The notes under the pieces: generated by a model | What the model saw: the letters and a program-made list of their open reading frames with translations, nothing else | Database searches by the model: none | What the model was told of the DNA's origin: nothing | In this document: one piece after another, positions 34,834 to 41,942 of the stretch | How positions within the stretch are numbered: the first letter of the stretch is position 1 | Layout: the number at the start of each line of letters is the position of its first letter | Translations under genes and position numbers: made by a program | Origin: JBBQVS01 sp038211295 | GTDB taxonomy: Bacteria; Chloroflexota; Ktedonobacteria; Ktedonobacterales; Ktedonobacteraceae | Length of the DNA: 64,000 nucleotides | NCBI GenBank assembly: GCA_038211295.1 | Contig: JBBQVS010000010.1 | Span: 17,393 to 81,392, forward strand | Reading direction: 5' to 3'

Positions 34834-35190
34834 ATGTTACCTGCATTGAAGTTCAGTCTGGGCGACCCTATCTTTATTGGTGATTTTTTCGGTATGGTGC
34901 TTGCCCTGCCTGTCGCGCTTTTTCTGGCATTCTGGTTGAGCAATGTTAAAAATAAAATTGCCGTTATTGGTGGCGCGTTCGGTGGCGTGGTGCTGGGCTT
35001 TCTCATTATTCTTTGCTGGGTTGGTACACTCATTCGACCTACGCCTTTACCAAACGTGGACGGCATCGCGACCTTTTTTAGCTCCGTTCTGCTCAACTCC
35101 GCCCTCGGCCTGTCCGCCGGTATCCTCATTGACTTAATCATTGCACGCCGCAGCGATAAGGATTACCGTCGCCAAGTGCAGCACGAATAA
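34834..35190 (+). CDS. Small membrane protein of unknown function
   Basis: A 118-residue protein with three hydrophobic segments (DFFGMVLALPVALFLAFWLS, IAVIGGAFGGVVLGFLIILC, VLLNSALGLSAGILIDLIIA) and a basic, polar C-terminus. No family is recognised. CAGGAGG precedes the ATG, and a good promoter lies upstream. holA begins 8 bp after the stop and has no ribosome site of its own, so the two are probably translated in coupling. Confidence 0.7.
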   Translation: MLPALKFSLGDPIFIGDFFGMVLALPVALFLAFWLSNVKNKIAVIGGAFGGVVLGFLIILCWVGTLIRPTPLPNVDGIATFFSSVLLNSALGLSAGILIDLIIARRSDKDYRRQVQHE

Positions 35191-35198
35191 TACCGTTT

Positions 35199-36239
35199 AT
35201 GTTCTACCTTTTTCATGGCGATGATGAGTTCACCAGTCGCGAGCAGGTCAAGAAGCTCAAACAGGGCGGCAACTTCGAGTACAATCAGGATACGTACAAT
35301 GGAGCCGAGGTTGACCTGACCACCATCACGACCACAGCCGACACAATGCCGTTTCTCACAGAGCAACGGCTAGTGCTTATTGAAGGGTTGCCTAAACGCA
35401 AGCGGGGCGAGACAGAGACCACCGCCCCTGTCGCGACTACTGAAGCCACGACAAAAGGTGCAAAGGGGAAAAAAGGCAAAAAGAGTAAACCAACCGCGCT
35501 TTCGCGTGCTGGTTTTGAAAAGGCTCTCGCGGAACACGTCTCTATTCTACCCGATACAACCGTGCTGGTTTTGCTTGTTGATGAGGTGATAGATGCCGCG
35601 AACCCGCTTGTCAAAGCGGCGGAGAAGCATGGCAAGGTTGTACAGTGTACGCTTCCCAAAGGTGCCGCCCTCGAAAGCTGGATTACGAAACGCGCGAAAA
35701 GCAGTGACGCGAAGATTAGCGTGGAGGCGACATCGCTACTGGCGAACTTCATCGGCAACCATTTGCGTCTACTAGCGAACGAGATTGATAAGCTCGCAAC
35801 CTATGTTGGCGCGGGCAAAACGATCAACGCCGACGATGTACGCAAGCTTTCGGCACAGGTGCAAGAGGCGCGTGTCTTCGACCTGACCGACGCGCTGGCG
35901 CAACGCAATCGTAAGCAGGCACTGAACATTCTGCACGATCTGCTCGCTGATGGCGAACCACCTATCAAGCTCATCAGTACCGTTACCTCGCAAGTGCGCT
36001 CGTTGCTGCTGGTAAAAGAACTGGCGCAAAAGGGGATGCGTTCCCCTGCCATTGCCTCGGCAATCGGCATGTCGCCCTTTGTCGCAGATAAAGCGATGCG
36101 GCAGATAGGCAACTTCACGATGCCACAGTTGGAAGGGGCATACCGTCAACTGCTAGCAACCGATGCTGCCCTCAAACGGAGTCGCATTGAGCCTGAGATG
36201 GCACTTGACCTACTCATCGTTTCCTTTGGCGTGATATGA
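35199..36239 (+). CDS. holA: DNA polymerase III subunit delta
   Basis: HolA is the clamp-loader subunit that opens the sliding clamp. The 346-residue protein starts MFYLFHGDDEFTSREQVKKL and has TMPFLTEQRLVLIEGLPKRK, SWITKRAKSSDAKISVEATSL, HLRLLANEIDKLATY and the closing ATDAALKRSRIEPEMALDLLI, all family landmarks. An insertion after LPKRK is unusual: about 35 residues rich in Thr, Ala and Lys (TTAPVATTEATTKGAKGKKG). It has no clear ribosome site and likely depends on the gene before it. Confidence 0.92.
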   Translation: MFYLFHGDDEFTSREQVKKLKQGGNFEYNQDTYNGAEVDLTTITTTADTMPFLTEQRLVLIEGLPKRKRGETETTAPVATTEATTKGAKGKKGKKSKPTALSRAGFEKALAEHVSILPDTTVLVLLVDEVIDAANPLVKAAEKHGKVVQCTLPKGAALESWITKRAKSSDAKISVEATSLLANFIGNHLRLLANEIDKLATYVGAGKTINADDVRKLSAQVQEARVFDLTDALAQRNRKQALNILHDLLADGEPPIKLISTVTSQVRSLLLVKELAQKGMRSPAIASAIGMSPFVADKAMRQIGNFTMPQLEGAYRQLLATDAALKRSRIEPEMALDLLIVSFGVI

Positions 36240-36279
36240 TACAACAATATCACCTCATGCCCAAAGGAGACACACCTTG

Positions 36280-37947
36280 ATGACTCGCAGATACGCACGT
36301 CCGAACACTTCACGGTACGCACGGTCAGCGCGTGGCAAGCGACGGCGACAGTTTCTGCGCGATGTCCTCCTGTTTGTGTTCTTCTTTGGCGTCTTCCTGT
36401 TCAGCTTCAATCGCGTCTCAGCATATGAAAACATGGTTATACGTAACACTTTCACCATAAACAGCACTATTCCCGTGCCGGTGCTTGAGATGCGACCCGC
36501 AGGCGGCGAAACGCCGCTTGTCGCGGTTGTCGCGCACGGCTTTTCGGGCAGTAAAGAATTGATGGCAAGCTTTGGCGTCGAACTGGCACGCGCCGGCATC
36601 ACAACATATTTGTTTGATTTTCCCGGACATGGCGAGTCGCCCGTGTCACTGACGGGTGGGGGCTTCTCGAACCGCAACGCCTCGGATAATATCACAACGG
36701 TTAGCGAGGTCGTAGACTACGCTCGTTCGCACAATAGTGCCGCCACTCGCCCAAATATTATCCTGCTTGGTCACTCGATGGGTTCCGCCGCCATTGGCGA
36801 CTACTCGATGACTCACGCAAACGACCATGATCTCGTTTCCACCGTGCTGGTCTCACCCGTTGGAATGGAACAACCAACGCTGACACAGCCGAAAAATCTG
36901 TTGCTGCTGGTGGGCCAAAACGATATTGCCTCGACGATTCCTAATAGTATCCGAATGCAACAACAGGGGTGCGGACTCAACCCAACGCCTGCTTCAACCG
37001 CGAACGCACCCGCGCACCCCGTAGAGTGTGGCGACCCCGCGCATGGAACAGGGCGGCGCGTGGTTGTGCTAGACGGACTCAACCATATCACGATTATCAC
37101 CGCGAGTATCACGTTTCAAGAACTGCTCTTGTGGCTCCATCGCGCTTACCCACAGCAGGTCGAGACCGGCCATATGCAGTTTGACACACGACTCGCCTGG
37201 CTTCTCCTTGCCGTCGCGAGTGGACTCTTCGCGACCTTGCCTCTTTGTTCTCTTGCTATTACTATCTTTGGTATCGACGCGACCCCACGCGTCTATCGTG
37301 GGCAGGATGTATTTTTCTTCGATCTGTGCTTACTCGTGGGCATCGCCGCAGCGATTGCGCTTCAATACGTGTGGCGTCCCTTTGCCTTCGTGCATATTCT
37401 ACTCGCGGACTACGTAAGTGGCTACCTCTTCTTCGCTGCATTGGTCATGAGCATACTTATTTTTCTGGCGCGGCGCAGTGTTCCGTTTCCACTCTTCCGC
37501 CAGCCCATACGTCAGCTTCTTGTCGGTCTTTTACTTGTTCTTTTCCTCTATTTCACCCTGGGGCAGCTTTCGACGTTCGCATGGCAACGCTTCACGCTCA
37601 ACGCAGCCCGTTCATGGCGGTTTGGCATATTCTTTGTGCTTGTCCTGCCAATATTTTTGCTGGATGAGGGCATCAATCGCGGCTATCAGGAGCGTGGACT
37701 GATACGGGGTGTTCTTGCCAGCGTACTCTTCAAAGTCTTGCTTGTACTTGGTCTGGTTGCGAGTATTTATATTATTCCTGGCCTCGGCTTTTTAAGTATT
37801 ATTCTTGCGATTCTCGTTTTGCTATTTTTATTGTTGGTGATTTTTTGCACTCAACTCTATCTCAGTGGACGTGCCGCACTTGCCGCAGCAATACTCAGTG
37901 CCGCGTCTATTGCGTGGGCAATGGCCTCGTCCTTTCCCACCACTTGA
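36280..37947 (+). CDS. Membrane protein fusing an alpha/beta hydrolase to a multi-helix C-terminal domain
   Basis: The 555-residue protein starts with an arginine-rich segment and one membrane helix (LLFVFFFGVFLFSF). An alpha/beta hydrolase domain follows (about 60-290): AHGFSGSKELMASFG, FDFPGHGESPVS, the nucleophile in LLGHSMGSAAIGD, and a late histidine in LDGLNHITII. The last 250 residues form seven or eight membrane helices with no recognised family. The hydrolase part should lie outside the membrane, given one helix before it. The ATG at 36280 has AAGGAG upstream; a TTG one codon earlier is possible. Its stop is 2 bp from the opposing gene. Confidence 0.8.
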   Translation: MTRRYARPNTSRYARSARGKRRRQFLRDVLLFVFFFGVFLFSFNRVSAYENMVIRNTFTINSTIPVPVLEMRPAGGETPLVAVVAHGFSGSKELMASFGVELARAGITTYLFDFPGHGESPVSLTGGGFSNRNASDNITTVSEVVDYARSHNSAATRPNIILLGHSMGSAAIGDYSMTHANDHDLVSTVLVSPVGMEQPTLTQPKNLLLLVGQNDIASTIPNSIRMQQQGCGLNPTPASTANAPAHPVECGDPAHGTGRRVVVLDGLNHITIITASITFQELLLWLHRAYPQQVETGHMQFDTRLAWLLLAVASGLFATLPLCSLAITIFGIDATPRVYRGQDVFFFDLCLLVGIAAAIALQYVWRPFAFVHILLADYVSGYLFFAALVMSILIFLARRSVPFPLFRQPIRQLLVGLLLVLFLYFTLGQLSTFAWQRFTLNAARSWRFGIFFVLVLPIFLLDEGINRGYQERGLIRGVLASVLFKVLLVLGLVASIYIIPGLGFLSIILAILVLLFLLLVIFCTQLYLSGRAALAAAILSAASIAWAMASSFPTT

Positions 37948-37949
37948 CC

Positions 37950-38462
37950 TCAGCGGTATAACAACAGGCCAACGCCAGCCGCAAACGCAAGTATCAATAG
38001 CAGGTGTACTCTGCCTGTCGCGCCGACGCCAGCCGCAGCTGCTGCGATAAGCCACCCTCTCCAGTCCACTCCCGGTTGGTGAATAATAGACCAGACGACG
38101 GTGAGCAAGATACCGCAAACCGCAAGCGAGATACCACGCATCAATCCCTGCACCCACGTTTGTTGCTCAATACGAGTGTAGCCTGCTGAGACAAACAGCA
38201 CCAGCAGCGCAGGCAGCGTAATTGCAAGTAACGCAAGCGCGGCACCAGGGTAGCCATAGCTCAGATAGCCCAGGCAGATGACCCAGAGTCCATTGGGGCC
38301 GGGACTAATCTGCCCGATGGCGATTGATTGCCCAAAATAGGTTTCCTTCGCCCAACCGTTGGCTAATAGGTCTTGATGCAAGCTTGGCAAATTGCTAAAG
38401 CCACCGGTTGAGAAGAGTGATGCTTTGAGAAAAAACAGGAAATAGACGAAGGGGTTAATCAT
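37950..38462 (-). CDS. Chromate transporter half, C-terminal-type CHR protein
   Basis: A 170-residue membrane protein with the CHR family features FFLKASLFSTGGFSNLPSLH near residue 11 and GQSIAIGQISPGPNGLWVICLGYLSYGYPG near 45. Short CHR proteins carry one copy of the domain and are encoded as pairs whose members insert in opposite orientation. This one overlaps the partner gene by 4 bp (ATGA). Such pairs export or exchange chromate, but many members may move other anions. Confidence 0.88.
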   Translation of the reverse strand: MINPFVYFLFFLKASLFSTGGFSNLPSLHQDLLANGWAKETYFGQSIAIGQISPGPNGLWVICLGYLSYGYPGAALALLAITLPALLVLFVSAGYTRIEQQTWVQGLMRGISLAVCGILLTVVWSIIHQPGVDWRGWLIAAAAAGVGATGRVHLLLILAFAAGVGLLLYR

Positions 38463-39067
38463 AACGTTCCTTCTTCAGACGAAATAGCGATACGGCGTGG
38501 CGTAAAGAAAAGCACGCCGAGAAGTGCGGACACAAGCACGACTAGAATGACCGCGACCTTGAACACAACAATCGTCAGTACACAGCCAACAATGATAGCG
38601 GCACTCAGGATGAGCTTTATAACACCTTCCTTGTATATAACAAGTGTAAGTGGGCGTGCGAAGCTTAGGCCGACGAGCAGCATAATCCCGCCCGTCGCGG
38701 GTGCGACGCCGCGCAGCATCGCCTGAATCGCGGGTATGCTCTCCACAACAGTAAAGCCTACCGTGAGTAAACAGGTAATCGTAGCACTCGGTATCAGGAA
38801 ACCGACAAGCGAGAGGAACACGCCCAATCCCCCACCCAACTTTTTGCCAATCAGAACGCATAGGGCAACGAGGTTGATACCTGGCGTAAACACAGAGAGA
38901 TTCCAGAAGCGTTGCATCTCCTCTTCGTTAAGCCAACCGTTTTTTGTAATAAAGGCGCGACGTATCAAAAATGTTGTCGATGCGCCCCCACCGAACGATT
39001 GCAGTCCGATACTTGCCCAGATACGAAAAAGCCGCCACGCATCCGGTGCGGCCTGTTGCAGTTTCAT
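38459..39067 (-). CDS. Chromate transporter half, N-terminal-type CHR protein
   Basis: A 202-residue membrane protein matching the first CHR domain: FRIWASIGLQSFGGGASTTFLIRRAF near residue 13 and FWNLSVFTPGINLVALCVLIGKKLGG near 50. The remaining hydrophobic stretches match a six-helix module. It lies upstream of, and overlaps, the second half by 4 bp, so the two should be made together as one heteromeric transporter. The substrate is assigned from the family only. Confidence 0.88.
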   Translation of the reverse strand: MKLQQAAPDAWRLFRIWASIGLQSFGGGASTTFLIRRAFITKNGWLNEEEMQRFWNLSVFTPGINLVALCVLIGKKLGGGLGVFLSLVGFLIPSATITCLLTVGFTVVESIPAIQAMLRGVAPATGGIMLLVGLSFARPLTLVIYKEGVIKLILSAAIIVGCVLTIVVFKVAVILVVLVSALLGVLFFTPRRIAISSEEGTL

Positions 39068-39100
39068 ATTCGTTCCTATCCGTTCGATGAAAAGAAAATA

Positions 39101-39892
39101 CTACTTTGTAACAATAAAAACTAGTTCTGTCGTGAAAACTACTTTGCGAATTCTCCACGGCTCCCCTGCAACTAATTGCATAAAGTGTTCTTCATAGAAG
39201 CTGGCCATGCCCTTACTTTTGCCACCAAGACTCTGTAACGGAAACGAGACAAGCAGATATTTCGCGTTGGTGGCGCGTAGAAGTCTCTGCCCCGACTGCT
39301 TCTCAACTTGTTCGAGACACGGTAGCGTTTTGAGCAGAAGCGCGACATCAGCCCGTTGCGGCGGACAAGATTGTACGAGGTTCCAGACCTGTGCATGTCC
39401 ATTGATCCGCAATACGCGCAACCATTGCTCGATAAATTTCATGCTGTTCTGATAGATATCATAGGCATAATAGTGCTTGACGAGTGGGAGCCACGGGAGG
39501 GTAAGCGGATTGAGGCCGCACGCGAGATCGAGAATACTATCAATGGGGCCGAGGTCTGCAAGCAGAGTTGTATAGAAGGTGTCGAGCATGGGAAGCCGTT
39601 CCCGCGTCGATGCATGATGGCTCATCATATGTCTACACAGTTCGCGCAGTAGCTTCTCGTCGCCGATACGTACTGCGCTGGACAGTTCGCCCAGCCACGT
39701 CCCATACGCATCTTTACCATCAAGATACGCCCCGCCAACTTGGTGAAGTTTGTTTTTCGTCGCCTTCACTGTCTCCTTGAACGTGCGTCTCTTCGCCAGT
39801 TCCTGAAGCGCAATCACACGCACAAGGTCAGGACTCACATACTTGTAGTTCACGCTACTCAACACGGCCTCAATTACGCTGTCAACCTGCAC
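39101..39892 (-). CDS. 16S rRNA m7G1405 methyltransferase family (ArmA/Rmt/FmrO-like)
   Basis: Enzymes of this family methylate G1405 in the ribosomal A site and block 4,6-linked aminoglycosides. The 263-residue protein matches the family throughout: KLHQVGGAYLDGKDAYGTWL, then HASTRERLPMLDTFYTTLL, the SAM-binding DLACGLNPLTLPWL, then LLKTLPCLEQVEKQSGQRLL and SFPLQSLGGKSKGMASFYEE near the end. The start is GTG at 39892 with no strong ribosome site. It is not linked here to antibiotic biosynthesis genes. Its upstream region shares a promoter-like module with the padR operon 2 kb away. The family is firm; resistance itself is inferred. Confidence 0.9.
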   Translation of the reverse strand: MQVDSVIEAVLSSVNYKYVSPDLVRVIALQELAKRRTFKETVKATKNKLHQVGGAYLDGKDAYGTWLGELSSAVRIGDEKLLRELCRHMMSHHASTRERLPMLDTFYTTLLADLGPIDSILDLACGLNPLTLPWLPLVKHYYAYDIYQNSMKFIEQWLRVLRINGHAQVWNLVQSCPPQRADVALLLKTLPCLEQVEKQSGQRLLRATNAKYLLVSFPLQSLGGKSKGMASFYEEHFMQLVAGEPWRIRKVVFTTELVFIVTK

Positions 39893-39939
39893 TGGTGTAA
39901 TCAGTTTCTGCCTCCTCGTTCGCCTGAATAAAACTACTT

Positions 39940-40013
39940 TATATACCGATATAGTGCGCGAATAGTCAGGGGTTTGTCAATAGTGCCGAGGGTGTACGTG
40001 TCTGGTGTGGTAG
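39940..40013 (-). promoter_or_regulatory. Promoter-like module upstream of the 16S methyltransferase gene
   Basis: A 55-bp stretch (39959-40013) matches 41849-41903 upstream of padR with eight differences, in the same orientation toward a minus-strand gene. It includes TTGACA on the minus strand (39975-39980). On the gene side lies TATATACCGATATA (39940-39953), which resembles half of the padR palindrome. Confidence 0.55.
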
Positions 40014-40097
40014 GCATCGAATGCAACAAAATGGATATTACAGGGGCAATCCTACGCCATAGCCCAATTCTCCCGAAGAGCGATTTTGAGAAAATAG

Positions 40098-40286
40098 ATA
40101 TGCGTTACGAACCAACAAACAATAGCGGCTACGTGTCTCGATCATCTCACACGTATTCATGGTGTTTTACACCTTGAGCATGTCATTCCTGCTTTACAAA
40201 CTCACCTTATAGACACAGCAGGTCACGCTCAAGATGCGTTGGATGATATTGAGATATTCATACCTGATGCTTCAAAGCTATTATAG
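40098..40286 (+). pseudogene. Possible decayed coding remnant
   Basis: A 62-codon open stretch without a usable start codon encodes protein-like sequence (DHLTRIHGVLHLEHVIPALQ, later AQDALDDIEIFIPDASKLL). An overlapping 67-codon frame at 39974-40177 may be its displaced front end. I recognise no family. The gap 39893-40337 holds nothing else besides the promoter module. Confidence 0.3.
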
Positions 40287-40337
40287 TTGCTCAACGGGAA
40301 GGGGGAACATGTCTTCCCTTCCCGCTACGCGTTGTCT

Positions 40338-41411
40338 CTACACTGACAATGAAACGCGTACAACAATGGCAGTAACATTGTCTACACCACCGTTTTCGTT
40401 CGCACGTTCGATCAGACGTTGCGTACTCTCCTCTGACCCGTACTGCTCCGCAATGGTACGAATCTCGTTTTCGCTGACCTGTGTGTGAAGACCATCGGTA
40501 CAAAGCACAAGAATATCTTTATCTTGTACTTGCTCTGTACCTGTATACACTTGTACCGTGCTTTCGGAACCAAGACAACGGGTAATTAGGTTACTTTTTC
40601 CCTGTGCCTCTGCCTCTTCTTGCGTCATCGTACCCATGCGAATCTGTTCCGCTACCCAAGAATGATTTTCCGCAATCTGTCGCATCTGTCCATTGCGAAT
40701 CAGGTAAACTAGACTGTCACCTACATTAGCAATGTATACAGCATTGTCTTTGAGAACCACGACAACACATGTCGTCCCCATGAATGCATCTTGTTGCAAT
40801 GCCTCTTCAAACTTCTCTTGAAATTTTGCCTTGTTGCTCTGATAGATTTCTGTGTTCGCTTGCTCAACGGCACGTCGCAATGTGGTACTAATAGTATCAC
40901 TTGTATCCTGATAATAGACTTCACGTATCGTCTTTACGGCTAGTTCACTCGCGACATCGCCGTGTTTCGACCCACCAAGGCCATCGGTAACAATAAACAA
41001 TGCCCCTTGTTCACTCATCGTCTTGGCATCTTGCGGCACAACCGAGGCTACATTGTCCTCATTCACGGCGCGAGTTCGCCCAATATCGGTTCGTGCAGCA
41101 ACATCAAGTGTTAAAAGGCTCATCAGTGCATACTCCTTTGGTGCTAACCTCAGTACATGTTTTAAAAAACTACTCCACGCTTTCCCCTGCTCTACACAAG
41201 CTGTACTCAGGAGGTCTTGTAATACAATCGTCCAGAGTCGGATGTGTCCTACAATACCCTCCCGTCGTGTCACGTCACGGTGGTAATCGCGGAATGTTTG
41301 AAGCATCTCACGTCCATAAGTACGGCGGAACGCGTGAGGATATACCCACAAGCAGGCTCGATAGACCTGTTCAGAGCGCGAAACACGACGCGCAGTCGTT
41401 GGTTGGTTCAT
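40338..41411 (-). CDS. PP2C-type protein phosphatase fused to a permease-like N-terminal segment
   Basis: The last 250 residues of this 357-residue protein are a complete PP2C phosphatase: RTDIGRTRAVNEDN, VTDGLGGSKHGDVAS, GTTCVVVVLKDNAVYIANVGDS, LCTDGLHTQ and GGVDNVTAIVVRV, which supply the metal-binding aspartates. The first 95 residues are unrelated to PP2C. They contain YRACLWVYPHAFRRTYGREM and a LWTIVLQDLLSTA stretch, the opening of permease-like proteins that commonly follow padR genes. The gene overlaps padR by 4 bp. The N-terminal part may tether the phosphatase or bind PadR; that is inference. It should remove phosphate from Ser/Thr kinase targets. Confidence 0.88.
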   Translation of the reverse strand: MNQPTTARRVSRSEQVYRACLWVYPHAFRRTYGREMLQTFRDYHRDVTRREGIVGHIRLWTIVLQDLLSTACVEQGKAWSSFLKHVLRLAPKEYALMSLLTLDVAARTDIGRTRAVNEDNVASVVPQDAKTMSEQGALFIVTDGLGGSKHGDVASELAVKTIREVYYQDTSDTISTTLRRAVEQANTEIYQSNKAKFQEKFEEALQQDAFMGTTCVVVVLKDNAVYIANVGDSLVYLIRNGQMRQIAENHSWVAEQIRMGTMTQEEAEAQGKSNLITRCLGSESTVQVYTGTEQVQDKDILVLCTDGLHTQVSENEIRTIAEQYGSEESTQRLIERANENGGVDNVTAIVVRVSLSV

Positions 41412-41788
41412 ATGCCGCCACCTATTCCATCCACTCCGGGCAAAAGATTTTTGAGTTGAGCAACGCGCAACAACTGAACAATACGTTGCGCCTCTGCTCG
41501 CGCCACCTGTCCTCCAAAGCGGGTCAAGCGATAATAACGTCGGCGTTCGTCATCTAGTGCTGAATCAGGTCGTTCACCCGACTCAGCAATCAAGCCATCG
41601 ACGAGCATTCGCTTGATTGAGCCGTACAATGTTCCCGGCCCCATTCGCAATTTGCCCTCAGTACGCATCGCAACCTCTTGCATTATTCCGTAACCGTGCC
41701 GCTCTCTGTCCGCTAATGCGAGCAGAATGTGAAACACAGCAGGCGTAAGCGGAAGCAGCGTTTCCGGGTCGCGTTCTTCCTCTGCCAT
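41408..41788 (-). CDS. PadR-family transcriptional regulator
   Basis: A 126-residue winged-helix repressor: LLPLTPAVFHILLALADRERHGYGIMQEV, MGPGTLYGSIKRMLVDGLIAESGERPD and YYRLTRFGGQVARAEAQRI are standard PadR features. The short C-terminal helix classes it with the small PadR-s2 type. Its stop overlaps the phosphatase gene start (ATGA). A 44-bp perfect palindrome lies 17 bp upstream of the ATG on top of the predicted promoter, which strongly suggests autorepression. The inducer is unknown. Confidence 0.93.
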   Translation of the reverse strand: MAEEERDPETLLPLTPAVFHILLALADRERHGYGIMQEVAMRTEGKLRMGPGTLYGSIKRMLVDGLIAESGERPDSALDDERRRYYRLTRFGGQVARAEAQRIVQLLRVAQLKNLLPGVDGIGGGI

Positions 41789-41804
41789 TGACTACCCTTT
41801 CCTA

Positions 41805-41870
41805 TATATTATATCGTTAACGGATATATCCGTTAACGATATAATATACGAATAGTTAGAGCTTTGTCAA
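41805..41870 (-). promoter_or_regulatory. padR promoter with nested palindromic operator
   Basis: A 44-bp perfect palindrome spans 41805-41848. Each half is itself nearly symmetrical around GTTAAC (ATATCGTTAACGGATAT and its complement), giving two overlapping dyads. On the minus strand, TTGACA (41865-41870) and TATATT or TATTAT (within 41841-41848) form a promoter whose -10 falls in the palindrome edge. Confidence 0.85.
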
Positions 41871-41903
41871 TAGTGCTGGAGGTGTACGTGTCTGGTATGA
41901 TAG
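41849..41903. repeat. Upstream promoter module shared with the methyltransferase gene
   Basis: This 55-bp segment is the second copy of the stretch at 39959-40013 (47 of 55 positions equal). It is also the upstream region of the divergent oxidoreductase gene at 41943. Confidence 0.75.
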
Positions 41904-41942
41904 ATAAAGTTGCTATGTATAACGATACGATGAGATAGGGAT

